In this document: one piece after another, positions 17,123 to 25,033 of the stretch | Numbering within the stretch: the first letter of the stretch is position 1 | Layout of the letters: every line of letters starts with the position of its first letter | Assembly (NCBI RefSeq): GCF_001279585.1 | Contig: NZ_LGEC01000080.1 | Location: 124,001-188,000, forward strand | Source of the DNA: Nocardiopsis sp. NRRL B-16309 | GTDB taxonomy: Bacteria > Actinomycetota > Actinomycetes > Streptosporangiales > Streptosporangiaceae | DNA length: 64,000 nt | Reading direction: 5' to 3' | Position numbers and translations under genes: made by a program | Notes under the pieces: model-generated | Database searches by the model: none | What the model was told of the DNA's origin: nothing | What the model saw: the letters and a program-made list of their open reading frames with translations, nothing else

Positions 17123-17824
17123 CTACTCCAGGGTCTCGTCCACGAGGGGCAGGCACGCCAGCACGTCGTCGTTGACCGCCTGCTGGAGCTCCTCCGCTCG
17201 GGCGACGTGCTCGTTCACCTCGTGGTCGGTGAACGAGACCAGGTAGTGCGCGTAGTCGCCGTAGACCTGTGCGTTCGGGGTGTCGGTCCCCGCCAGCGTC
17301 TCGTAGCCCTCGATCATCGTGCCGCTGATCTGCTCCTGGCTGGTGACGAATTCGGTGGGGGGCGAGATCTCGGCGACCTCGGTCAACGCCTGGCAGAAGT
17401 CCTCGTCGACGAGCCCGTAACTGGGGCTCTCGGCGATCGCCTGGCGCATCTCCTCCTGGGCCTGTTCCTCGGCGGCCTCCAACGCCTCGACCCGGGCCAC
17501 CTCGTCCCGGTAGTGCAGGTAGAGGAGCAGTCCGCTGGCGCTCAACGCCGTCATCGTCCACCCGGCCGCGATCGCCAGCCGCGACAGGCCTCGTCGCCAG
17601 TAGGTGCGCCGCACCGCGGTGTGGCCCAGCACCGCACCTACCGGCGGGACGAGGAAGGCCAGGACCACGGCGAGCGCGGGCAGCCGCGTGGGCGCCAGGT
17701 CCTCGGCCGGCTCCGCGGCTTCGCCGGTGTCGTCCTCGGGTGCACAGCCCTCGGGATCCGCTGTGTCCTTCTCCTGTGCGTCTCCGTCCGAGCCCTGGTC
17801 CGTCTCGCCGCCCATGCCCGCCAT
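17123..17824 (-). CDS. DUF4190-like membrane protein with extracytoplasmic domain
   Basis: The 233-residue protein starts with about 45 acidic, low-complexity residues. Two membrane segments follow around 52-72 and 85-107, separated by GHTAVRRTYWRRGLSRL, the loop typical of DUF4190-type proteins. A helical extracytoplasmic domain of about 120 residues with one Cys pair completes it. The ATG at 17824 is preceded by GGGGAAGG. The upstream extension has no such site and is dropped. Function is unknown. The 113-bp gap to acr3 holds nothing recognised. Confidence 0.75.
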   Translation of the reverse strand: MAGMGGETDQGSDGDAQEKDTADPEGCAPEDDTGEAAEPAEDLAPTRLPALAVVLAFLVPPVGAVLGHTAVRRTYWRRGLSRLAIAAGWTMTALSASGLLLYLHYRDEVARVEALEAAEEQAQEEMRQAIAESPSYGLVDEDFCQALTEVAEISPPTEFVTSQEQISGTMIEGYETLAGTDTPNAQVYGDYAHYLVSFTDHEVNEHVARAEELQQAVNDDVLACLPLVDETLE

Positions 17825-18107
17825 CGCCTTCCCCTTGACCTTCCATGTGCCGTGACAGGACGGCTGTGCGCCGTGCCGTCGTGGTGTGCTCCCCACCGAG
17901 AGGAAGAGACCAGCACATTCACCCCGCGAGAGAACGAACAGGGCCATCATGGCATCTGGGCAGAAGAGTGAGGTGTCGGGAACCCGACCACGGCTGAGGG
18001 ATGGCAGGCTGTGGTGCGCCCCCATGCGCGACCGCGCCGGTAGCGACCAGCCGCGCGAGCGTGACCCGACCCGCCGAGAAGTACCGGCCAGTGGAGGACC
18101 GACTGTC

Positions 18108-18971
18108 GTGGCGAACCGAAGACCCCCCGTCGGTGACGCGATCCGCCTGTTGGTCGAACGTTTGAACCACAGCGCCGCGAGCCCGACCTCTGGGGATCCG
18201 GTGAGTGCCCGCGGTGGGCGGTCCCGCTCATGGTGGGCGATCAGTGCCCAGTGCGCTGCCGGGCTCGCCCTCTATGTCGCCGTGTCGCTCACGGTGGGGC
18301 TGCTGTCGGGCTCGGCGGTGCTCGGTGCGGCCGTCTCGGGTCCCGTGGTGCTCGGTGCGGTCGTGGTCTGGCGGCGCTGGACCTTCGGTGCGTGGTCGGC
18401 AGGACCCGTCTCGGAGCAGGCGCGGGGGATCCAGTTCTGGGCGCTCGCCCTCACCGGTCTGGTGATGTGCTTCCTCGGGGGCCAGACGCTGGCCGTGTGG
18501 CTCTACGCCGCGCTCGGCTCGACCTCCTTCGACGCCACGCAGAACGCGCAGAACGCGGTACCGGTGGCACTGCTGCTCTTCGCGCTGGTCATAGCCGCCC
18601 CGGTGGGCGAGGAGGCCCTCATTCGCGGCCTGATCTACCCGTTGCTGCGGCGCCGCTGGCCGGCACTGGCCGCGGCGCTGGTCAGCTCGGCGGTGTTCGC
18701 CGCGTTGCACGGCAACCTTGTACAGGTCGCCGTGGCACTGCCGCTGGGGGTGCTGCTGGCCCTCGTCTACGAACACGTGGGAATGCTCTGGCCGGTGGTC
18801 GCGCTGCACGCGCTGTTCAACCTCGCCTCGGTGCTGGTGCCGGTGCCTCTGGTGGAGGCGATGGCGACCCCCGTGGTCTTCTCACTCGCGCTGGCGGGCG
18901 CGGCCGTGGTCATGATGGCGCTCCACCCGACCGACGACGACCGTGACGAGACGACCTCGTCGCCACGGTGA
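18108..18971 (+). CDS. CPBP-family intramembrane metalloprotease
   Basis: The protein has about 287 residues and seven to eight membrane helices. It carries the three CPBP (Abi/Rce1) motifs: EEALIR at residues 168-173, the His of FAALHGN, and HALFN. Glutamate and the two histidines form the catalytic site in Rce1-type enzymes, which cleave within or near the membrane. I chose the GTG at 18108 because GGAGG stands ten bases upstream and the size fits the family. In-frame ATGs up to 17886 would add a basic, low-hydrophobicity leader. Substrates are unknown; bacteriocin immunity and stress roles are described for relatives. Confidence 0.85.
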   Translation: MANRRPPVGDAIRLLVERLNHSAASPTSGDPVSARGGRSRSWWAISAQCAAGLALYVAVSLTVGLLSGSAVLGAAVSGPVVLGAVVVWRRWTFGAWSAGPVSEQARGIQFWALALTGLVMCFLGGQTLAVWLYAALGSTSFDATQNAQNAVPVALLLFALVIAAPVGEEALIRGLIYPLLRRRWPALAAALVSSAVFAALHGNLVQVAVALPLGVLLALVYEHVGMLWPVVALHALFNLASVLVPVPLVEAMATPVVFSLALAGAAVVMMALHPTDDDRDETTSSPR

Positions 18972-19001
18972 TCGTGTACCGACCCTTCGGCGCGGGCGCC
19001 G

Positions 19002-20144
19002 TCACCGCAGCGCACCCGCGGCCACCAGGTGGCGCAGCGTCCGCTCGGCGGGTCCCCGGATTCCGTGCCGCTCCATCAGGGCGCACACGAGCACCGAGAC
19101 CGACCAGACGACGACCGCGACGGTGAGCTGCCAGACCGAGGCCAGCGCCTCGATGCCGCAGACACGCAGCACTCCCGCCGCCAGCACCAGGAGCACGGTC
19201 TGCGACAGGTAGGCCGACAGGGAACGCCTCCCGGTGGCCGCCAGTGCTCGGCCGAGGACTCCCGTGCCCGCTGTGGGCCGGGAGGCGGCCAGCGCGACGA
19301 GGGCCAGGAAGGCGGCTCCGGCCAGCAGCCCGGCCGGTCCCTGGTGCCAAGTGACCAGGACGCGTGCCAGGATGCCGGTGCCGTCCACGCTCATCAAGAG
19401 CGGGAGGACGGCCGTGACGGGGATGACGAGTCCGACCAGGACCACACCCGCGAGTTGCCGCCGGTGCCGGTGCGGCTGCTCGATCCGCCCCCGGCCCGCC
19501 AGCCACGCCCCCAGCAGCACACTGGGCAGCGCCATCGAGGTCAGGACCGTCGCCGGTGTCGTGACGAGCCAGAGCGCCAGGTTGACCGCGACCCCGGCGA
19601 GGTGTTCGTCGAACAGGGCCTGCGCCGCCAGACCGTGGCTGCGGGCAAGGACAGCCTCGGGCCCGGCCGCCGCCAGGAAGGATGTCGACAGCGCGCAGCC
19701 GAGGGCGGCCAGCAACAGCGCGAGCCGTCGGCGGCGGGCGGCGACGATGCCCGCGACCAGGACGGTGATGAGCCCGTAGGTGCCCAGAATGTCCTGGGCG
19801 AAGACGAGGGCGTGCACGGCGCCGAAGACCAGCAGCCACAGGCCCCGCCTGCGCAGCAGTGTCGTGGCGCGCCGTTCCGCCTGTTCGCGGTCGAGGCCTG
19901 CGGCCAGGCTCTCCCGGATGGACCTCTGCGCGATCGTCGCCAGGCCGAAGCCGAGCAGCAGGGCGAAGAGCGGGTAGGCCCGCCCGTCGACCAGCAGGTG
20001 CAGCAGGCCCGACACGACCGTCTCGGCGATCGCGGACGTGTTCGGGTCCTGCCGGAACCAGTAGTGCGCGTTGGCCGCGGCGATGAGGAGCAGCATCGCT
20101 CCCCGCGCCAGGTCCGGCACGAGCAGGCGTCCGGAGCCGGTCAT
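19002..20144 (-). CDS. DUF418 multi-pass membrane protein
   Basis: The 380-residue protein has about nine to ten membrane segments and the DUF418/YeiB pattern. Features include an N-terminal PDLARGAMLLLIAAANAHYW, a DGRAYPLFALLLGFGL block, a RRRGLWLLVFGAVHALVF segment and a C-terminal RRSLSAYLSQTVLLV motif. Function is unknown for the family. I use the ATG at 20144. An upstream GTG exists, but an operator-like element (CTGGTAAACGAG on this strand) ends 23 bases before the ATG. This mirrors the promoter at 24.0 kb, suggesting co-regulation with the secretion locus. Confidence 0.8.
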   Translation of the reverse strand: MTGSGRLLVPDLARGAMLLLIAAANAHYWFRQDPNTSAIAETVVSGLLHLLVDGRAYPLFALLLGFGLATIAQRSIRESLAAGLDREQAERRATTLLRRRGLWLLVFGAVHALVFAQDILGTYGLITVLVAGIVAARRRRLALLLAALGCALSTSFLAAAGPEAVLARSHGLAAQALFDEHLAGVAVNLALWLVTTPATVLTSMALPSVLLGAWLAGRGRIEQPHRHRRQLAGVVLVGLVIPVTAVLPLLMSVDGTGILARVLVTWHQGPAGLLAGAAFLALVALAASRPTAGTGVLGRALAATGRRSLSAYLSQTVLLVLAAGVLRVCGIEALASVWQLTVAVVVWSVSVLVCALMERHGIRGPAERTLRHLVAAGALR

Positions 20145-20167
20145 TGTGCCTGGTAGCGGAGTTTCTG

Positions 20168-20179
20168 CTCGTTTACCAG
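20168..20179 (-). promoter_or_regulatory. CTSRTnnAYGAG operator-like site (DUF418)
   Basis: On the minus strand this reads CTGGTAAACGAG. It is part of a 16-base string, GTAAACGAGCAGAAAC, that is identical to the one before the first secretion gene at 24025-24040. The distance to the chosen start codon is also nearly the same (23 versus 21 bases). Confidence 0.5.
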
Positions 20180-20378
20180 TGCACACGGAATGAAATTACC
20201 AGATGCGCGCTCCGGGGCCGTCGGGTGGCATGACAGCCGGGCCGGCCGTCGCTTGAGACGGTTTGGCGAGCCACCGGATGCGGGCCCGCATGTCCGGTGG
20301 TGTGGGAGAAGGGCCGGGCGCCCCGGACCTCCTACCCGATTCAGGATTCACCGGGATGGCGCTGCCGCCTGTGGACTG

Positions 20379-21935
20379 TTACTCCCCGAATCCCCGGCTG
20401 TCCGACTCGGCTTGGCGCTGATCGCTTTCGTAGGCCTTGCCTGTCTTCGGGTGCAGCAGCGACTCGTAGGGGCCGGGCGCCTTGGACGGTGTCTTCACCG
20501 AGAGCGTCTGAGGCCGTCGCCCATAGCCGTGGTGGTCGTCGTAGAGTCCCCACTCGGTGCGGTGCCGCGCCATCGACTTCAACGGCGGTTTCGGTGTCTC
20601 CCAGATCGCGCTGGAAGTCCTGGCCGCGGCCTGTGTCTCCGTGCGCCGGTGGCGCCCCGGGGCCTCTTCGGAGCTGTCGGGCTGTGTCTGGGACTCCGCG
20701 CTGGGCTTCGGGGTTTCGGCTGTCTGCGACGCCCTCTCCTGGGAGCCCTCCCGGGTGTGTTCGGCCCCGAGGCGGGCCTCGCGCTCCCGCGCCGTCTCCG
20801 GCTTTCCCAGCGCCTCCCATGCGGAGATCGCAGCAGCGGTCTCCTCCTGACCCATGCCCGCCATCAGCATGTCGAACTGGGAGGCCACACGGTCACCGCG
20901 CTGCGCGAGCAGGTCGTTCACGATCACCTGGTCGGCCAGCGCACGGTCCGCCCCCTGCCCGCCTGCGCTTGCCCCAGAGTGCGCACCAGGATCAACCGGT
21001 CCAACCTGGAGGGGACCGACCATCCCGGGCGAAGGGGCGACGCCGACTCCCGTTACTCTGAGATCTTCATAAGAATGGACACTACGCAAACGCCCTATCA
21101 CTCGGTTGCGCTCGGCATGTAGATCTGGTGGAAGATCCACCTTCCCCAACTTGTCGGCCAGAACGTGCGGTTCAGGCGTCCCCAGTGCGATTCCTTCCAT
21201 CAGGCGGACATCTGTGCTTGGCCCGTCCTCGCTATACCAGTCCATCGTCATCTGTGACCGGACCGCGTCGCGCCCCAAGAAATCGTTGATGTCCTTGGGC
21301 AGATGTCCATGCTCCGGAAATTCGACCTCGAACTGGATCTTTTCAAGACCGACCTCCTTGTTGGCCAGTAGTTCGGGAATCTCATCCATTCCTAAAACAG
21401 ATTCCCTCGCCACGTCGGCAGCGAAAATATAAGAGTTGCCGCGGGTCGCCTGTGTGTAGGATCTGGAAAGAAAGGACCACGCTTCCTTCCGCGCTGCTTT
21501 TACCTCTCCTGGGGAGATATCATAGTACCTGTCGAGCGCCAGGTTAACTTTCCTGTCGAAGAGCCTGTGTGAATCAAGCTTTTTCCCAGAGTCCGTTCTC
21601 TCCAGAACCTCGTATCCACGAGTCTCGGCACACGCCTGCGCAAGAAACCGATGACTCACCGGCTTTGAAGAGGGATCGGGTGCGGACTCGTACGACCAGA
21701 AGGCGAAGGGCTTTCCCGTGGGGGCAACAGGATTGCTCTTGGCCCATTCAACGACATAAGCATGGACATCAGGCCTGCCATCCGTAGTCACCAGGCCACG
21801 ATGAAAGCATTCTTCTGCAAGGTTGTCGGAAATCATCCTGGCTTCGGCATCGCTCAGGCTGTTGTATTCCTCTTCGAGATCCTTCGCTCTTTGCCACTCG
21901 CTCGCCGAAATTGCAATTCGACCCGATCTAGCCAC
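20379..21935 (-). CDS. Modular protein of lower GC, possible secreted effector
   Basis: The 518-residue protein has no signal peptide and no family I recognise. Residues 1-270 form a distinctive domain (LDRYYDISPGEVKAARKEAW, SYTQATRGNSYIFAADVA) with lower-GC codon use. Residues about 300-435 are a disordered Gly/Ala/Glu/Thr/Pro linker. Residues about 440-510 form a compact tail (SAIWETPKPP, RTEWGLYDDHHGYGRRPQ, KTPSKAPGPYESLLHP). The same tail is encoded as a relic at 40290-40518 inside the secretion locus. Its start overlaps the stop of the preceding gene by 8 bp. A polymorphic-toxin-like effector with a delivery tail is my inference; nothing catalytic is identified. Confidence 0.7.
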   Translation of the reverse strand: MARSGRIAISASEWQRAKDLEEEYNSLSDAEARMISDNLAEECFHRGLVTTDGRPDVHAYVVEWAKSNPVAPTGKPFAFWSYESAPDPSSKPVSHRFLAQACAETRGYEVLERTDSGKKLDSHRLFDRKVNLALDRYYDISPGEVKAARKEAWSFLSRSYTQATRGNSYIFAADVARESVLGMDEIPELLANKEVGLEKIQFEVEFPEHGHLPKDINDFLGRDAVRSQMTMDWYSEDGPSTDVRLMEGIALGTPEPHVLADKLGKVDLPPDLHAERNRVIGRLRSVHSYEDLRVTGVGVAPSPGMVGPLQVGPVDPGAHSGASAGGQGADRALADQVIVNDLLAQRGDRVASQFDMLMAGMGQEETAAAISAWEALGKPETAREREARLGAEHTREGSQERASQTAETPKPSAESQTQPDSSEEAPGRHRRTETQAAARTSSAIWETPKPPLKSMARHRTEWGLYDDHHGYGRRPQTLSVKTPSKAPGPYESLLHPKTGKAYESDQRQAESDSRGFGE

Positions 21936-22662
21936 GGGTCAACTTTCGAGGCGCGTTGAATGAGATTCGGGCAGAGGACCCGGCTCCACCGGCGGCTTGC
22001 CAAGTTCTGAGAGATACCGATTGTTCAAGAAGAATGATCGGGCTGTCGTCATAGGGATTTCTGAGATCCCAGCATGCCAGGCGATAAGGGTTATCCTGGG
22101 AAGATCGCGGTCTGCTCCACAGTCCGTCGTAAGGCGCCCGCGGATAGTCCTTTGATCCGGAATGGCGCAACCATGACGGTTCCCCGAAAACACCGGTTCC
22201 CTGCGCCAGGTAGTTCTCCCACGACGCGACGCCGAGGGACACTACTTCCTCTTTGGTTTCAGGGAGAGCGGAGATCGCCCTCCATAGATCGGCTACGACG
22301 GAGACGACCGGGTGCCAGAATCCGTTCGACTGCAGATCCAATTTGTTGCCATGGCGTGTCTGCACGTCCAGATCGAACTCGGTCGTGAGCGCCTTCCACC
22401 CGTAGCGGTCGCACCACCGCTGGACATCGGGAGTCCCCGGGTGGGGAGGGCCGGACCAGATACTCGTCCAATCCACGTTTCGCAGGTCTTCGAGCTCAGT
22501 CCGAAGAAGCTCCGGTGTGATGTGCACGATTTCCTCGATCATGAAATACTCGCACTCCTCTTCTGTGTCACAGGAAGCATCCATGATCATACGGTGCGAC
22601 ATTGGTGTGCACAGCGGCGGCGAAGTACTGGGGCGGGTCCGGCTGAAGTGAGCGTCTTTCAT
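21928..22662 (-). CDS. DUF6301-like protein, possible immunity partner
   Basis: The 244-residue soluble protein resembles the actinobacterial DUF6301 group as I remember it. Blocks include WCDRYGWKALTTEFDLDVQT, NGFWHPVVSVVADLW and SPIILLEQSVSLRTWQ. GC content is below the window norm. The annotated start is the longest; an ATG at 22542 (MIEEIVHITPELL) fits the family start better but has a distant ribosome site. The gene overlaps the following 518-residue gene by 8 bp, so the two are coupled. Small acidic proteins paired this way are often immunity factors; this is inference from arrangement only. Confidence 0.65.
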   Translation of the reverse strand: MKDAHFSRTRPSTSPPLCTPMSHRMIMDASCDTEEECEYFMIEEIVHITPELLRTELEDLRNVDWTSIWSGPPHPGTPDVQRWCDRYGWKALTTEFDLDVQTRHGNKLDLQSNGFWHPVVSVVADLWRAISALPETKEEVVSLGVASWENYLAQGTGVFGEPSWLRHSGSKDYPRAPYDGLWSRPRSSQDNPYRLACWDLRNPYDDSPIILLEQSVSLRTWQAAGGAGSSARISFNAPRKLTRG

Positions 22663-22704
22663 TCTGCTTCTCGGAGTTGAAGAACGAGCACGGCTCGGGT
22701 GATC

Positions 22705-23000
22705 TCACCGGCCCGGCTCAGCCCTGCGCGGGCAGCACCGCAGCCGACGTAGGACGTCCCAGTTCTTGAGCTGGGCGATGGCCCGCTCCCCAGGGCTGCG
22801 GAGTCTGGCGTGCTCGGAGTCGGAGTCCTTCTTCCACTGCGGCTTGCCCCGGCCCTTGAACGGGCAGAACACCGCCTCCGGCAGGCCCACGTACCCCTTG
22901 TCGCCCAGGCAGAGCAGACCTGAGGAGGCGATTCGCTCGGCGATCCTCCACACCCGGGCGGCCCGGGTGTCGTGCACCGATCTTGGGACCTGGCCGGACT
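22705..23000 (-). pseudogene. IS5-type transposase relic (C-terminal part)
   Basis: The frame encodes the end of a DDE transposase. It includes HDTRAARVWRIAERIASSGL, LGDKGYVGLPEAVFCPFKGR and ARLRSPGERAIAQLKNWDVL, the last carrying the final catalytic Glu. The N-terminal helix-turn-helix and the first two catalytic acids are missing upstream, where sequence changes to an unrelated relic. No terminal inverted repeats are seen. The element is therefore dead and marks past insertion at the edge of the secretion locus. Confidence 0.82.
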
Positions 23001-23094
23001 CGATCTGCAACCGCGGGAGATGGCGACCCACTGTCTCCTGGGGTCTTTCTCGGCCGTGAGAACTTACTCGCAGGCGAGTGCATCTGAGTGCTGT

Positions 23095-23190
23095 GTACAC
23101 AGCGCATGCCGTTCATCACACCGAAGACCAGTAGCCACAGGCCATGCTTGCGCAACAACATAAAGACCAGGTAAGCGCGCCCGCCGTGCG
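23095..23190 (-). pseudogene. DUF418-gene relic
   Basis: Translation gives GRAYLVFMLLRKHGLWLLVF followed by GVMNGM. This matches two separate blocks of the intact DUF418 protein at 19002-20144 (DGRAYPLF and RRRGLWLLVFGAVHAL) joined by an internal deletion. The DNA is also similar, for example CCGAAGACCAGTAGCCACAG against the intact gene. It is a fragment only. Confidence 0.75.
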
Positions 23191-23287
23191 AAACCACCCG
23201 ATGTGCACAACCTTGAGCCGCTTCGATGCTTCACACTAGGTGGCGCCGAACCCCCGGATTCCCAGCCGAATCAAGGAGACCCCCATC

Positions 23288-23905
23288 GTGACGACCGCCA
23301 AGACCCCCGTGGCCGCGAGTCTGGTCGCTGTACTCGCCCTGACCGCGTGCTCGGGTGGTGGCTCACTCGTGTACGACTTCACCGAGGAGCCGGTGATGGA
23401 GCCGGCCTCGAGTATCGAGTTCCGCATCCCCGACGAGCTTGCCGAGCTGAGTGAGGACTACCTCGAGGACCGTGTGTACGAGTCCATCACTGTGTCCGCG
23501 GTCGACTCGGACGACCCTTCGGGGTGTGCCGTGGAGATGGAGTTCGACTTCGCGGACGGCGGGCTTGAGCGCTACCTCGAGTACCAGGAGAACGACATCG
23601 CCGGTAGCGACACGACCTTGGATGAACGTATGGCCAGCCGGCTGACCGGCGAGAACCTGGATCAGATCGAGCTTAGCGAGGACTACAGCTCCGCGGTGGT
23701 GCCCGTGGAATGTGCCGCCTCACCGACCGACGACGAGAGCGTCTCGGAAATCTCCTTCTCGCGGTTCGTCGGGGATGGGGACCAAACCCGAAGTCTCGCC
23801 CGCGTCAAGTTCTCCGCCATGCAGGGCGGCGAGCTGTACGTCCACGAGCCCGAGGTCGAGAACTGGGAGCTCGACTCCAACGGCAACTGGATCCGGGCCG
23901 AGTAG
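23288..23905 (+). CDS. Small secreted lipoprotein
   Basis: The 205-residue protein has a signal peptide with lipobox LTAC (Cys21). A short Gly/Ser segment and an acidic globular domain with two cysteines (PSGCAVEME, VVPVECAAS) that could form a disulfide follow. No known family is evident. The GTG start is preceded by AAGGAGA seven bases away. It is separate from the secretion operon, whose promoter follows, but its position suggests it may act in the same envelope process; that is speculation. Confidence 0.75.
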   Translation: MTTAKTPVAASLVAVLALTACSGGGSLVYDFTEEPVMEPASSIEFRIPDELAELSEDYLEDRVYESITVSAVDSDDPSGCAVEMEFDFADGGLERYLEYQENDIAGSDTTLDERMASRLTGENLDQIELSEDYSSAVVPVECAASPTDDESVSEISFSRFVGDGDQTRSLARVKFSAMQGGELYVHEPEVENWELDSNGNWIRAE

Positions 23906-24011
23906 AACCCGGCCGTGGCGGACCCCCGCCCCAGGTGCACGGTTCTCTGGTGCGCCGGGGCGGGCGGTACACCGGCAGGAGAGCGACGGCGAGTGTCCGA
24001 GCGCAACTGTA

Positions 24012-24033
24012 GGGTGATGCTCGTAAACGAGCA
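24012..24033 (+). promoter_or_regulatory. Promoter/operator of the T4SS-like operon
   Basis: TGCTCGTAAACGAGCA (24018-24033) is a 7-bp perfect inverted repeat. Its core CTCGTAAACGAG (24020-24031) fits the locus-wide motif CTSRTnnAYGAG. A -10-like TAGGGT, preceded by TG, ends three to four bases before it, so the palindrome would overlap the transcription start. The gap 23906-24052 contains nothing else. Confidence 0.6.
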
Positions 24034-24052
24034 GAAACAGAGTAGGTGAGTG

Positions 24053-24919
24053 ATGGCCAAGAGCGTCTTCAAGATCCCTACCAGCCTGGACCGGTCCTTC
24101 CTGGACCACGAGATCGCGCTGGCGGGCGGCGGATGGCAGATGCGTCCGCTGCCGATGAAGGTGATCCTGTTCTGGGCCGCCTCCATTCTGTTGCTGTTCT
24201 GGGTCACCACCTCGACGTTCGTCTCCAGTGCCGACTGGTGGCTCATCCTCCTGGTGATCATCTGGTGGCTGGCGACCACCGCTTTCTTCGGCCAGTACTC
24301 CAGGACCAAGGAGATGCGCTTCGCGTCGCTGCCCGCGCTCCTGGAGTACCTGCCCCGGCCCGCGCGCCGCGTCATCACCCGCCGCGGGTCCAACCCCAGC
24401 GGCTTCTACTCGGTGTTCGGCGTCAAGAGCATCGATGAGACCGGCTTCATCGAGTGGCTGGACGGCACCGTCGGACAGGCCTACCTCGTCGTCGGATCCG
24501 CCTCGGTGCTGGTCTTCGACGAGGACAAGCAGGCCATCCTCAACCGGGTCGACGCGTTCTGGCGCAAGGTCGACACCAACGCGGAGTTCATCTGGATCAC
24601 GACCAAGGAACCCCAGCGGGTCTATCGGCAGCTCGGCAACCTGGAGATGCTCAACCGCAACCTCGCGATCCGCGACCCCGAGCTGTTCGATCTGCTCGAT
24701 GAGCGGTACTCGATCCTCAAGGACTATGTGGGCGGCCAGTTCAACTCCATCCACCAGTACCTGGTGATCAAGGGCGACAACCTGGAGGCGCTGCGCCGGG
24801 CGCACGCACTGGTGCGGGCCGAGGCCGAGGGCTCCAGCCTCATGATCAAGCAGGCCACGATGCTCAACGCCGACGACCTCTACGAGATGCTGCGGACCAT
24901 CTACACCGCAGAACGATAG
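24053..24919 (+). CDS. Two-TM T4SS-like protein (VirB3/PrgI-like N-terminus)
   Basis: The 288-residue protein has two closely spaced membrane helices (residues 36-57 and 61-79), the hairpin typical of VirB3/PrgI proteins. A cytoplasmic domain of about 200 residues follows (NPSGFYSVFGVKSIDETGF, EPQRVYRQLGNLEMLNRNLA). It resembles the N-terminal domain that VirB4 proteins use to contact the membrane complex. Together with the VirB4-like gene that follows, this looks like a split VirB3-VirB4 arrangement. I chose the ATG at 24053 with AGTAGGTGAG upstream; GTG at 24050 is possible. It is the first gene of the main operon. Confidence 0.65.
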   Translation: MAKSVFKIPTSLDRSFLDHEIALAGGGWQMRPLPMKVILFWAASILLLFWVTTSTFVSSADWWLILLVIIWWLATTAFFGQYSRTKEMRFASLPALLEYLPRPARRVITRRGSNPSGFYSVFGVKSIDETGFIEWLDGTVGQAYLVVGSASVLVFDEDKQAILNRVDAFWRKVDTNAEFIWITTKEPQRVYRQLGNLEMLNRNLAIRDPELFDLLDERYSILKDYVGGQFNSIHQYLVIKGDNLEALRRAHALVRAEAEGSSLMIKQATMLNADDLYEMLRTIYTAER

Positions 24920-24993
24920 GTCGGCCGCACGACCGCACGGACATTCGAACACCCCGATAGCCGGGATGTGGGACCGGTGCGTCGAGAAAAGTC

Positions 24994-25014
24994 TAATTTC
25001 TGCTGATATACGAG
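24994..25014 (+). promoter_or_regulatory. Internal promoter with CTSRTnnAYGAG motif (VirB4-like gene)
   Basis: A -10-like TAATTT (24994-24999) is followed after three bases by CTGATATACGAG (25003-25014). The 14-base string CTGATATACGAGGA is repeated exactly at 36523. The GAGGAG lies 16 bases from the VirB4 ATG but is well placed for a GTG at 25021 that opens a seven-codon frame ending just inside the gene. Confidence 0.6.
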
Positions 25015-25033
25015 GAGAAAGTGCAGAGCGCGC

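Noticed and set aside
15825..17918. Minus-strand frame opposite acr3 and its neighbour
   Set aside because: It is a shadow of the Acr3 permease and of the DUF4190-like gene in another frame.
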